From Adiantum capillus-veneris (Eukaryota; Streptophyta; Polypodiopsida; Polypodiales; Pteridaceae): DNA of 64,000 bases. The stretch lies in the NCBI GenBank assembly GCA_014529385.2, contig CM043968.1, positions 27,409,013 to 27,473,012 on the forward strand, in the 5' to 3' direction. A program made the translations under genes and the position numbers. Numbering within the stretch: position 1 is the first letter of the stretch; the number at the start of each line of letters is the position of its first letter. Below, in pieces: positions 1 to 13,349 of the stretch. The notes under the pieces were generated by a model. It was not told the DNA's origin. It did not search any database and saw only the letters and a list, made by a program, of their open reading frames with translations.

Positions 1-192
1 AGAGAGAGAGAGAGAGAGAGAGAGAGAGCTGTCAGAATATAGCTAAAGAACTCACAGCTTTATGTACCTGTGTGAGACAGTAAGAGAGATAGAGCCAGCG
101 AGTTGCTTCTTTGTTTGTGTTTGAGAGAGATGAAAAGAAGATTTCGTCTGTGCCTATGCTCGCAAGAGAGCCAACGAGCTCCTTTGTGCGTG

Positions 193-251
<59 letters not shown>

Positions 252-397
252 AGGAGAAGACAAGGAGTTTGCAGTTGCCCTTTGCATGTGTATTTGAGCG
301 AGAGAGAAAGAGATATTCAATAGTAATTATCAATTTGAGCGAGAGAGAAAGCGATAATCAATAGTAATTATCAACTCGCCCTCGTGTGCATGTGAGG

Positions 398-446
<49 letters not shown>
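1..446. repeat. Composite GA-microsatellite repeat, blocks 1 and 2 (copy a)
   Basis: GA runs (1-28, about 195-247 and 401-444) alternate with two unique segments. Block 1 (29-194) contains an 'actcacagctttatgt' stretch and a 'gctcgcaagagagccaacga' stretch. Block 2 (248-400) contains 'tttgcatgtg' and 'tcaactcgccctcgtgtgca'. The same blocks in the same order recur at 2623-2968, 12814-13279 and 17919-18262. No convincing coding sequence; the Ser-Leu and Arg-Glu frames across the runs are low-complexity artefacts. Confidence 0.85.
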
Positions 447-447
<1 letters not shown>

Positions 448-1210
448 ACATTGAGAAAGTAAATGTGTTATTTAGTTTAATAATATAAAAAAGAATTATT
501 TGTGAACATGTGACTTATTTAGTTTAATAATATAAAAAATAATTATTTGTGAACATGTGACTTCAAAGTCAAGAAAACCATGAAATTGAAGACTTGGAAA
601 TCTATCTATCATTTATAATGAGCACCTACAAAGCTATAGTTGATTCTCTTTTCAATGCTCCCATTTGTGTTAAAAGCTATTGTTGTTATTTGTACTTTTC
701 TCTTTCTATAAGGCCATATGTTATTGTCAAATTCCAAATTCCTCTTATAGTTTACACTTGCAAAGTGCAAGGACCCTATGGTCTTGAGGCCATAAGGATG
801 GCATAATTTAGGCATCACATGTTTTTAGCTTATTTGGGTGTCTTGTGTGATGGTCCAAGTGATACTTAAGAAAAATAAATAAATAGAATCTATGTAACAC
901 TAAGACTCTTATGTTCAAAGGATACCATGCTATGGTCAAACCATACTATTGCTCTATGTCCATAGGATCCAAATCTAGAGCCATTATCTATACTTATATA
1001 ATGTACCTCAAAACTTTCAAGGACAAAGAGCCCATCCATGTGTTGAACATTAGAATCCTTCAAGTTTCAGCCTTTTAAATTTGTTGAAAAAAAAAGAATT
1101 GACGTCTGTTTCGATGCTGACTTTGCCTTGGAAAGAAAAACGTATGTAGGCTGCACCCAAATGCCTTGCTGACTTTGCCTTGGAAAGACAAATTCCCTTG
1201 AATGCTTGGT

Positions 1211-1212
<2 letters not shown>
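447..1212 (+). repeat. Composite repeat block 3 (copy a)
   Basis: A unique, AT-rich segment starting 'aacattgagaaagtaaatg' and ending 'cccttgaatgcttggtga'. It is about 90 percent alike by eye to 3000-3722 and 17289-17830. It contains a local duplication of a 'gtttaataatataaaaaa' stretch near 475-545. The open frames are short and not shared between copies, so I call it non-coding. It always follows block 2 in the composite repeat. Confidence 0.8.
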
Positions 1213-1252
<40 letters not shown>

Positions 1253-1276
1253 AGGCGCGTGCACACACACACACAC

Positions 1277-1351
<75 letters not shown>

Positions 1352-1394
1352 ATATCACTGCTGCGCTGAATGCAGGATGCTATTGCAAGCAGGC

Positions 1395-1460
<66 letters not shown>
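1213..1460. repeat. TC, CA and GA microsatellites with a 48-bp spacer
   Basis: A (TC)n run (1213-1252), a short (CA)n (1261-1276) and two long GA runs (1279-1350 and 1399-1458). Between the GA runs is a spacer 'catatcactgctgcgctgaa...' that recurs in variant form at 3797-3845 and, in part, at 17826-17846. Confidence 0.9.
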
Positions 1461-1463
<3 letters not shown>

Positions 1464-2573
1464 GATAGATAGATTTTATTATTGTCCTTGAAGGTCAAAT
1501 ATGACCTATGGGACGAAAGCTAAATATGATGTAGTATATGGTTGATGAGTGACTCTTGATGCTCCAAAATTATGGTGATGAGAGTCTCAATGGAGAGCCC
1601 ACACTGTGGCTGGGAGAGTAAAGTGTGTAGGTCTAAGTCATGGCTGAAAATGTGAGAGACGCAAGTTCGTATGTGAGCAAAAGCTGAGCACTCTAGTAGT
1701 GTCTGGTAGTCAGATTCTCGAACTTCCAATGAGCATAATGTGCACAGTCAATTTGACTCTTCTCATTGCCCCAATGTTGTATCTCGCATCGAAGGAAATG
1801 GCAGCTAATCCGAATGGCTATGATAGTGTGTATCATCGACAATGGGATAGGCTCATGCATGTACATGTGAGTACGGTTTCCTCTTTTAGCAAAGAGCATG
1901 GTTTTGTAGTTGAGGGCAATATGGGTGGTGTAATCTATGAAGCGTGACCCACCGGATTTCTCCCAAGCCATAATACATTGGTGTTGTAGAAAAGCTTCAT
2001 TCACTTGGGAGTCAATTGAAGCATCATGTGTCTCAATGGAGACCCCACACTGTGGCTCGGAGAGTAAAGTGTGTAGGTCTAAGTCATGGCTGAAAATGTG
2101 AGAGACGCAAGTTTGTATGTGAGCAAAAGCTGAGCACTCTAGTAGTGTCTGGTAGTCAGACTCTCGAACTTGCCATGAGCATAATGTGCACAGTCGATTT
2201 GACTCTTCTCATTGCCCCAATGTTGTATCTCGCATCGAAGGAAATGGCAGCTAAGCCGAATGGCTATGATAGTGTGTATCATCGACAACGGGATAGGCTC
2301 ATGCATGTACATGTGAGTACGGTTTCCTCTTTTAGCAAAGAGCATGGTTTTGTAGTTGAGGGCAATATGGGTGGTGTAATCTATGAAGCGTGACCCACCG
2401 AATTTCTCCCAAGACATAATACATTGGCATTGTAGAAAAGCTTCATTCACTTGGGAGTCAATTGAAGCATCATGTAGCAATGTAATGCATCCCATCTCCC
2501 AAACCACTTCTTTATGTCTTGCATCCATCCCGTGCTCTTCTTGAGAACCCAACACTTGATGTTCATGTTCTCA

Positions 2574-2576
<3 letters not shown>
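1461..2576 (-). mobile_element. 5'-truncated LINE fragment with a 446-bp internal tandem duplication
   Basis: Reads as the 3' end of the LINE at 13296-17288 on the minus strand. It starts at the GATA tail next to a GA run, then runs through the C-terminal part of ORF2 and the 3' end. The stretch 1584-2029 is repeated at 2030-2475, a tandem duplication absent from the longer copy. Further on, the fragment jumps from the equivalent of about 13941 to about 14257 of the longer copy, so roughly 315 bp are missing. It ends directly in another GA run. A dead fragment with no own function. Confidence 0.9.
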
Positions 2577-2625
<49 letters not shown>

Positions 2626-2791
2626 CCGTCGAAATATAGCTGAAGAACTCACAGCTTTATGTGCATGCGTGAGATAGTAAGAGAGAAAGAGCCAGCGAGT
2701 TGTTGCTTTGTGCATGTTTGAGAGAGAGAAAAAGAAGCTTCCGTGTGTGCCTATGCTCGCAAGAGAGCCAACGAGCTACTGTGTGCGTGTT

Positions 2792-2851
<60 letters not shown>

Positions 2852-2964
2852 GAGAGGAACAGACAACAAGCAGTTTGCAACTGCTTTGTGCATGTGTATT
2901 TCAGCAAGAGAAAAAGCGTAATCTCGACAGTAACTATCAGCTCGCCCTCGTGTGCAAGTGATGG

Positions 2965-2999
<35 letters not shown>
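2577..2999. repeat. Composite GA repeat, blocks 1 and 2 (copy b)
   Basis: GA runs at 2577-2622, about 2793-2849 and 2966-2998 separate block 1 (2623-2792) and block 2 (2850-2965). The order is the same as in copy a. Confidence 0.85.
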
Positions 3000-3001
<2 letters not shown>

Positions 3002-3719
3002 ATTGAGAAAAGTGAATGTGTTATTGAGTGTAATAATATAAAACAACATTATTTGTGATCATGTGAATTTCAAGTCAAATTAACCATGAAATTGAAGATG
3101 TGGAAATCTATCTATCATTTAAAATGAGCACCTACAAAGTTATTGTTGATTCTCTTTTCAATACTCCCATTTGTACTTTGAAAGCTATTGTTAATATTTA
3201 TACTTTTCTCTTTCTTTAAGACCATATATTATTTTCAAATTCCAAATTCCTTTTATAGTCTAGACTTGCAAAGGACCTATTGTCTTGAGGCCATAAGAGT
3301 GGCATAGTTTAGGCATCACATGTTTTTAGCTTATTTGGGTGTCTTGTGTGATGGTCCAAGTGACACTTAAGAAGAAAAAATAAATAGGATCTATGTAACA
3401 CTAAGACTCTTATGTTCAAAGCATACCATGCTATGGTCAAACCATACTATTGCTCTATGTTCATAGGATCCCAATATAGAGCCATTATCTATAATTATAT
3501 AATGAACCTTAAAACTTTCAAGGACAAAGAGCCCATCCACGTGTTGAACATTAGAAAGCCTTCAAGTTTCAGCGTTTTACATTTGTTGAAAAAAAAAAGA
3601 ATTGACGTCAGTAGCAAATCCGGTGCTGACTTTGCCTTGGAAAGAGAAATGTATGTAGGCTGCACCCAAATGCCTTGCTGACTTTGCCTTGGAAAGACAA
3701 ATTCCCTTGAATGCTTGGT

Positions 3720-3722
<3 letters not shown>
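3000..3722 (+). repeat. Composite repeat block 3 (copy b)
   Basis: Second copy of the AT-rich block. It begins 'cattgagaaaagtgaatgtg' after a GA run and ends in 'gaatgcttggtgatctctct'. It is followed by TC and AC microsatellites as in copy a. Confidence 0.8.
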
Positions 3723-3799
<77 letters not shown>

Positions 3800-3864
3800 C
3801 ATATCGGTGCTACCGTGAATTCAGGGTGCTATTGCAGGCAGGCATGTGTGCGTGTGTGTGATAG
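3723..3864. repeat. TC/AC microsatellites and spacer
   Basis: (TC)n to about 3757, (AC)n to about 3796, then a spacer variant ('gcatatcggtgctaccgtga...') and a short GT/GA run leading into the next LINE fragment. Confidence 0.85.
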
Positions 3865-4059
3865 AGAGAGAGATAGATAGATTTTATTATCGTCCTCGAA
3901 GGTCAAATATGACCTATGGGACCAAAGTTACATGTGATGTAGTATGTTTATGGATGATGAGTGACTCTCGATTCTCCAAAATTGTGGTGATAAGAGTCGC
4001 AATGGAGAGCCCACATTGTGGCTGGGAGAGAAAAGTATGTAGGTGTAAGCGTTTCTCTA
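3865..4059 (-). mobile_element. Short LINE 3' fragment
   Basis: About 195 bp of the LINE 3' end. It starts at a GATA tail in a GA run and matches 13296-13490 of the longer copy. On its other side it stops where element A begins, so element A or a rearrangement removed the rest. Confidence 0.85.
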
Positions 4060-4886
4060 GAGTTTTCTAGAGTGTTGTCACCATTTGCCTTCTTAGTGGG
4101 AAGTCAGAGAGCGGATCTCTTGACTGAGGGATAGGCAGGGAGCCTGCGTCTCGCCGAGGTGGTCCACCATGAGGTTGAGGTATGGTTATATTATTTTGTT
4201 GTGTGTTTAGATTAGGTTTTATGTTTGTGTGTTTGGTTGTGACTTATGGTTGTGAAGAACTTGAAAGAGAAAAAAAAACGCAAAGAAAAACGCAAAAGAT
4301 AAGCAGGAGGCTGTGTGCTTGCCAGAAAGAAAAAAACAACCATTCAACCATCCAAAGTAGGACTTTAGGTAGTGTAGGACATGTGATGTTGATCTAGAGT
4401 AATTTTGACATGAAAATGTGCTTGAAAACACAAAAGGCGGAATTGTGTTGATTATGGTAAAAGTGCTCTAAAATGGTCGTTTGAAAGCCGATTTGAGTGC
4501 TTGTTTTTGCATTGGAGACCTTAAGGTAGGGGGAAAACACAGATTTGGTCCAATCCAAAAAAAAAAAAACTCAAAAACCCAAAAAAACAAAAATCTGAAA
4601 CCGATTCTGCAATTTTTTTTAAAAAAAAGTTTGACCTCAATCAAAACCTTGTTTTGCATATGCTCTAGAGCTTATATGTGAAATTTCAAAGCATTTGCAT
4701 CAGTGCTTGTTTATCTAAGTGGGAATTTTCTTTTTCCGAGTGTAAGGAAGTGAACTTTTGAAATGCTTGAATCCAAAGGAAAAGAAGTCCAAATTGAATG
4801 AAACTTTGGGGATAGGCTTCCAAGGGCATTGGGAACTAAATTGTCCAAAAACAGAGAAAAAAATACTTTCCAGTGGCTCTCTGCCT
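4060..4886 (+). other. Element A leader (5' untranslated region)
   Basis: Non-coding leader matching the complement of about 50663-51493 in element B. It includes a stretch rich in A and T runs near 4540-4640 ('caatccaaaaaaaaaaaa'). No credible gene. Confidence 0.75.
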
Positions 4887-7800
4887 AGTCTATCGCGATA
4901 GACTGGTGAATTGGAGATAGACTCACAAACAGGCAAAACCCCTCACACCACAGGTAAAACACATCAATACAAGGCTGCTCCCAAAAATTGAGTGTAATTG
5001 GACACCTGCTTGACCACCAAACCTCAAGTCTGGTGTTTAGAGTCTAAGTTCAGAGACACAGTGGTAAAAAGACCTTGACCAATAGTCCAAACATTGCACA
5101 ACTTTGTGTATTCACTATACAGAGGATAAGGAAACTAGTTGTGAAGAGAACTTTGTAAAAAGACCAAAACTTGGAAACTTTATGAGCCTATCGCGATAGA
5201 TTGGGGATATTTAGCTGTGGACCTTATTTTGCAAATCCCTCCTAGGGATAGCTTAAGCAGAGCCTACATAGCATACACACCAAATTTCAAGGTGTTTGGA
5301 TCACTAGAAGTGAATCTAAAGCCTAGATAGAGATTCAGGTTCTGACAAAAACACCAAAAATGGCCCAAAACACAAACCAAGTGTCCAAATTGCATGAAAT
5401 TTGAGGGATAGACACAAGAGAGTAAGGGGAATCTAAAAGTGAAGTCACAATTTTGAGTTGACTTTTCCTGCACAATCTGCTGTGTCTATCGCGATAGACT
5501 CATGACAATTTGGGTGGGACAGTTTTTGGAAATTGTGACTAGATAGCTTGAATCCACTCCTCACCTACACCTAAACCATAATTTCAAATTTGAAATTGGA
5601 CATCAAGAAGACCACCAAAGCACTTGTCTGGTGTTTTGAGTCAGACTTCAGAGACAAATTGGGTAAAGGGACTTGACCAAATTTCCAAACCTTGTGAAAC
5701 TTGGTATACATGATCTATAGAGGGTAGGGAACACATCTGTGAAGAGAAAATTTGAAAAAAATGTCATTTTGGCATACTTGGTGAGTCTATCACGATAGAC
5801 TAAGAACCCAGTGATAGAAATTGAATTTTTCAAAAACCTGTGTGGCATAGCTTGGAAAGGCGCTATCAAGGACACATAAAATTTTTGAAGTCATTTGGAC
5901 ATCAAAAAGTGGGTCTAAGACCATTTGAGAGAATTCAACTTGTAGAAAACACCAGATCTGGTCTAACTGACAAAGTAAAAGTCCAAAACAAGTAAAAATT
6001 GGTAGGAGGACTAAGGAGAGGTATTGGAACACAGTGGTATAGTCAAAGTTCAAGTTTGACCTATAAAAGGGGTAATTGCTCAGTTTATCGCGATAGAATC
6101 AAAGCAGGGCCAAAGAAACTAAAATTTTCAAAACCCTCTGGAGCATAGCTCAGGAGGTTACACACAAAATTTGATGGATTTTGGACATCGGGAAGTCATC
6201 CTAAGTCTATTTTCTAGTGATCAGATAGACTCAGAATTCTAGAGTTGGAGTTAGGGACCTAAGAAAAAGTCCAAAACAAGTTAAAATTGGTGAGCAAGGT
6301 GTACAAAGCATAGGGAACATTGTGGTGAAGAGAAATCTGGAAAATTTTCAAAACTGAAGAACTTGGTGAGTTTATCGCGATAGACTGGGGATTTTTCACA
6401 GAAATTGAAATTTTTGAAAACTGACCTTAGAGCCTTGTTCTACATGTTGTTGTGAGCCTTAACCATAATTTCAAATTTGAAATTGGACATCAAGAAGACC
6501 ACCAAAGCACTCGTCTGGTGTTTTGAGTCAGACTTTAGAGGCAAATTGGGTAAAGGGATTTGACCAAATTTCCAAACCTTGTGAAACATGGTATACATGA
6601 TCTACAGAGGGTAGGGAACACATCTGTGAAGAGAAAATTTGAAAAAAAATGTCATTTTGGCATACTTGGTGAGTCTATCGCGATAGACTAAGAACCCAGT
6701 GATAGAAACTGAATTTTTCAAAAACCTGTGTGGCATAGCTTGGAAAGGTGCTATCAAGGACACATAAAACTTTTGAAGTGATTTGGACATCAAAAAGTGG
6801 GTCTAAGACCATTTGAGAGGATTCAACTTGTAGAAAACACTAGATCCGATCTAACTGACAAAGTAAAAGTCCAAAACAAGTAAAAATTGGTAGGAGGACT
6901 AACGACAGGTATTGAAACACAGTGGTATAGTCAAAGTTCAAGTTTGACCTATAAAAGGGGTACTTGCTCAGTCTATCGCGATAGACTCAAAGGAGGGCCA
7001 AAGAAACTGAAATTTTCAAAACCCTCTGGAACATAGCTTGTTTAGCCTCTCAGGAGGTTACACACAAAATTTGGTGGATTTTGGACATGGGGAAGTCATC
7101 CTAAGTCTATTCTCTAGTGATCAGATAGACTCAGAATTCTAGAGTTGGAGCTAGAGACCTAAGAAAAAGTCCAAAACAAGTGAAAGTTGGTCAGCAAGTT
7201 GTACAAAGCATAGGGAACACAGTGGTGAAGAGAAATCTGGAAAATTTTCAAAATTGAAGAACTTGGTGAGTCTATCGCGATAGACTGGGGCTTTTTCACA
7301 GAGATTGAAAATTTTGAAAACTGACCTTAGAGCCTTGTTCTACATGTTGTTGTGAGCCTTAACCATAATTTCAAATTTGAAATTGGACATCAAGAAGACC
7401 ACCAAAGCACTCGTCTGGTGTTTTGAGTCAGACTTCAGAGACAAATTGGGTAAAGGGACTTGACCAAATTTCCAAACCTTGTGAAACTTGGTATACATGA
7501 TCTACAGAGGGTAGGGAACACATCTGTGAAGAGAAAATTTGAAAAAAATGTCATTTTGGAATACTTGGTGAGTCTGTCGCGATAGACTAAGAACCGAGTG
7601 ATAGAAACTGAATTTTTCAAAAACCTATGTGGCATAGCTTGGAAAGGTGCTATCAAGGACACATGAAAATTTTGAAGTCATTTGGACATCAAAAAGTGGG
7701 TCTAAGACCATTTCAGAGGATTGAACTTGTAGAAAACACCAGATCCGGTCTAACTGACAAAGTAAAAGTCCAAAACAAGTAAAAACCGGTAGGAGGACTT

Positions 7801-9372
7801 AGGAGAGGTATTGGAACTCAGTAGTATAGTCAAAGTTCAAGTTTGACCTATAAAAGAGGTACTTGCTCAGTCTATCGCGATAGACTCAAATTAGGGCCAA
7901 AGAAACTGAAATTTTCAAAACCCTCTGGAACATAGCTTGTTTAGCCTCTCAGGAGGTTACACACAAAATTTGGTGGATTTTGGACATCGGGAAGTCATCC
8001 TAAGTCTATTTTCTAGTGATCAGATAGACTCAGAATTCTAGAGTTGGAGCTAGAGACCTAGGAAAAAGTCCAAAACAAGTAAAAATTGGTGAGCAAGGTG
8101 TACAAAGCATAGGGAACACAGTGGTGAAGAGAAATTCGGAAAATTTTCAAAACTGAAGAACTTGGTGAGTCTATCGTGATAGACTGGGGCTTTTTCACAG
8201 ATATTGAAATTTTTGAAAACTGACCTTAGAGCCTTGTTCTACATGTTGTTGTGAGCCTTAACCATAATTTCAAATTTGAAATTGGACATCAAGAAGACCA
8301 CCAAAGCACTCGTCTGGTGTTTTGAGTCAGACTTCAGAGGCAAATTGGGTAAATGGACTTGACCAAATTTCCAAACCTTGTGAAACTTGGTATACATGAT
8401 CTACAGAGGGTAGGGAACACATCTGTGAAGAGAAAATTTGAAAAAAATGTCATTTTGGCATACTTGGTGAGTCTATCGCGATAGACTAAGAACCCAGTGA
8501 TAGAAGCTGAATTTTTCAAAAACCTGTGTGGCATAGCTTGGAAAGGTGCTATCAAGGACACATAAAAATTTTGAAGTCATTTGGACATCAGAAAGTGGGT
8601 CTAAGACCATTTGAGAGGATTCAACTTGTAGAAAACACTAGATCCGGTGTAACTGACAAAGTAAAAGTCCAAAACAAGTAAAAACCGGTAGGAGGACTTA
8701 GGAGAGGTATTGGAACTCAGTAGTATAGTCAAAGTTCAAGTTTGACCTATAAAAGAGGTACTTGCTCAGTCTATCGCGATAGACTCAAATTAGGGCCAAA
8801 GAAACTGAAATTTTCAAAACCCTCTGGAACATAGCTTGTTTAGCCTCTCAGGAGGTTACACACAAAATTTGGTGGATTTTGGACATCGGGAAGTCATCCT
8901 AAGTCTATTTTCTAGTGATCAAATAGACTCAGAATTCTAGAGTTGGAGCTAAAGACCTAAGAAAAAGTTCAAAACAAGTAAAAATTGGTGAGCAAGGTGT
9001 ACAAAGCATAGGGAACACAATGGTGAAGAGAAATTCGGAAAATTTTCAAAACTGAAGAACTTGGTGAGTCTATCGCGATAGACGGGGGCTTTTTCACAGA
9101 TATTGAAATTTTTGAAAACTGACCTTAGAGCCTTGTTCTACATGTTGTTGTGAGGCTTAACCATAATTTCAAATTTGAAATTGGACATCAAGAAGACCAC
9201 CAAAGCACTCGTCTGGTGTTTTGAGTCAGACTTCAGAGGCAAATTGGGTAAAGGGATTTGACCAAATTTCCAAACCTTGTGAAACTTGGTATACATGATC
9301 TACAAAGGGTAGGGAACACATCTGTGAAGAGAAAATTTGAAAAAAATGTCATTTTGGCATACTTGGTGAGTC
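4887..9372 (+). repeat. Satellite with a CGCG-centred palindrome every ~300 bp (15 sites)
   Basis: The 16-bp palindrome GTCTATCGCGATAGAC, with a few variants, is centred at about 4895, 5195, 5491, 5792, 6090, 6377, 6680, 6978, 7277, 7579, 7877, 8176, 8478, 8776 and 9075. Steps are 287-303 bp, mostly 298-302. From 5792 on there are three flank types (followed by 'taagaac', 'tcaaa' and 'tgggg') that alternate, giving a higher-order unit of about 900 bp. Neighbouring 300-bp monomers share little besides the palindrome, while units 900 bp apart are nearly identical. Short open frames here are repeated by-products of the satellite. Confidence 0.95.
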
Positions 9373-10531
9373 GGGTAGCTAAGCCACTAAATGAGCAAAG
9401 TGTCAGACCCAAGCTTCAAGTTAATATTTTTCTGTGGTCGATGAGTCTAGCTAATAGGTATAAGCTCAATCTGGAGAGTTGAGCATACATAAAGTCATGT
9501 CGCTCATGCTGGAAGAGGTGAGCATAAGAGTCAAAGTCCATATAATATATAAGGTGGAGAAGGCGGAGTAGTCCAAAACAAAAACACTCACGCACTTGAC
9601 ATAGTGAGGAAGAGTGGAGAAACCTCGACAGCAAAAACCCTTCTTGTGAGTAGTGAAAGCTTTTGAAGCACTCATGCTATATGTTTTGCTAGCTACACTA
9701 ACTCCATGAAGAACCCATCAATACTCTTCTCTCACACCGCATCTTGTTTAACATGCATAACTTTGTGCAAGCATATAGATGTCTCATCATTGGACATATG
9801 CATTAGGCACTCTTTTTTATTCCACCCATGCACTTACACAAACAAATGACGATGACTGAGCGGAAACAGGTTTTATAAGCCTTTGCTCAACAGCAATGAC
9901 TATGACTTCAAGCTACTAACACTTATCCATGTATATCAAGTCCATATTAGTAGCCATATGTACTTTAACTCAGCATAACTCTATAACATCAGAACCTAAG
10001 TACATATAGCTTCGCATTTAATTATGACTAAAGAAAAAATTTTCCACTGGGTTTTTCCCTTTAGTCTTATCCAGGTATCCAAGACCTTCATTTTGTATAT
10101 ATGATACATTTTACTTTTACTCTTTTTATAAAAACAAAAACAAGAAGAACCATGATATGCCCACACTACTAATTGAAAACCTACTGACAAGTCAAAAGGG
10201 AGAGGCCAAAACATGACAAAGGTTCAAGTCAACCTACAGGTACGACTGCCAAATAACAACCACAGGAAAAGCAAACTATAGCTACAATGACAACGAACTG
10301 CTTCACCAACAAGTCGATACAACCTCATGCAATTCAAGATACAACAACCAATCGGAGGGGGAGAGTTTCAAGCTTCAGATACACTACAGGTACAACTTCA
10401 AGGAAGCTTTAACATCACGCAAAGCAAAAAACTGCAGAAGAGGCTTCCACAACAACTTCAACCAACACCAAGACATCAAGAACTCATCAAGGCCAAAAAG
10501 ACATAGGGTCTTATCGGGGACGACAAGAATT
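9373..10531 (+). other. Element A 3' internal non-coding region
   Basis: Matches the complement of about 41875-43040 in element B, and so is the region between the coding part and the polypurine tract of this family. No conserved frame is shared between the two copies that I would call a gene. Confidence 0.75.
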
Positions 10532-10544
10532 CGGAGGGGGAGAG
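10532..10544 (+). other. Polypurine tract of element A
   Basis: Purine-only 'cggagggggagag' immediately before the LTR start TGTTGAAAGG, as expected for plus-strand priming in an LTR retrotransposon. The same tract lies on the minus strand next to the B 3' LTR (41862-41874). Confidence 0.9.
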
Positions 10545-11615
10545 TGTTGAAAGGACACCCTTTCAACAATGTTTCCATAAAGATTCCATTAAAGATTCCT
10601 CAAAGATTCTGTAAAGATTCCACATGACGATGGTGATGAAGTAATGAAGATGAAGATGGATGCTGCAACATGAAGATACGAGTTCATGGACGTCATCGAA
10701 TATCCTGTTATTATTATATTGAGCCATTACGGCCACTTTTTTAATGTTTACGGGAACCTCATATTTTAAATCGGCACTTGTATTTTGGCCGCAGATGCTT
10801 GTATCATGAGTAAAGCCAATTCAATTTCTTGTAATTAAGCTCTGTAGAAGCCTAGGGACAATTCAGGTCATTTGGCAGGACATTAGGTTTGAAGGCTTTG
10901 CATATAAGCTAAAACCTAAGGCTTTGTAAAAACACATTACGTTATCTCAATTAATATACAATCGTGGGTTCTGCATCACACAGTAGTGAGATTCACGCAC
11001 ACACACCGTCGCACACACTAATCACATTGCAGATATGAGAGTAGGAGCGTGTTAGCATCGAGGAGCTCTAGGCGTCGACGCAAGCAATGCAAGCCGAGCA
11101 CCACATCGCGAGCCCGCCTGCTACGAGCTATATTTGGTCGTAAGTACCTCAAACGACATCCGTTTTGAATGATCGAGTATAGTCGTTAGAATCAGGGCGG
11201 AAGCTCTTCGTGTTGATGTCTTTGTAGATCAATTTCGGACACTTTAAAAATTGTTGTTTTGAGTCTATCGCGACAACGATTAGAGGTCTTATAGTTATGG
11301 TTTTCAAGGTTTAGGTGTTTGGCCATACAGGATATGTCCTTGTGAGTCTCGCCATCCGATTTCGAGTCATTCCGATATGATTTGAGACTGTTTCGAGCTT
11401 GTAGTGTTTCGTAGGATGCGTTGTTTGTTTCTTTGCTTTATGGTAGTGTTGTGGTAGGATTAGTGACTGTAGAGTGTTGTTCATGCTTAGCTCAGGGTTG
11501 ACAACCCAGAGATTTCCTCCATGCCCTAGTCGGGTCAGCTACGTCCTCGGATTGACAGTTTGTTGGTCTATGTTCTCGCTGTGCTCCATCGTCTGTCGCG
11601 GCGTACCCGCTAACA
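10545..11615 (+). mobile_element. LTR of element A (1071 bp)
   Basis: Starts TGTTGAAAGG and ends CCCGCTAACA, the same ends as the two B LTRs. The first 24 bp form a terminal inverted repeat (TGTTGAAAG ... CTTTCAACA). It contains a half-site of the family palindrome (GAGTCTATCGCG at about 11261) and a TATA-like CATATAAGC near 10901. A polypurine tract precedes it and a primer-binding site follows it. Confidence 0.95.
10902..10909 (+). promoter_or_regulatory. TATA-like box in the A/B-family LTR
   Basis: 'atataagc' about 355 bp into the LTR, retained in the other copies as 'gcttatat' on the opposite strand. Position and sequence fit a U3 promoter, but there is no direct evidence of initiation. 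Confidence 0.35.
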
Positions 11616-11616
11616 T

Positions 11617-11634
11617 TGGTGCCACTGCCGGGGA
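11617..11634 (+). other. Primer-binding site, 18 nt, tRNA-Asp type
   Basis: TGGTGCCACTGCCGGGGA follows the LTR after one T. It resembles the Asp-tRNA primer-binding site TGGCGCC.TTGCCGGGGA used by plant Tat/Athila elements. It is exactly 18 nt and is followed at once by the inverted LTR. Confidence 0.85.
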
Positions 11635-13295
<1,661 letters not shown>

Positions 13296-13349
13296 GATAG
13301 ATAGATAGATAGATAGATTTTATTATCGTCCTCGGAGGTCAAATATGAC

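Noticed and set aside
1-3100. Open frames rich in Ser-Leu or Arg-Glu across the GA/TC runs, on both strands here and near 12620-13214, 17994-18651 and 19185-19445
   Set aside because: They are translations of dinucleotide repeats, which have no stops in several frames; they show no domain and no conservation beyond the repeat.
4887-9372. Regularly spaced palindromes resembling a CRISPR array
   Set aside because: Spacing of about 300 bp, no short repeat/spacer layout, no cas genes, and the host is a eukaryote; it is a satellite inside a retroelement.
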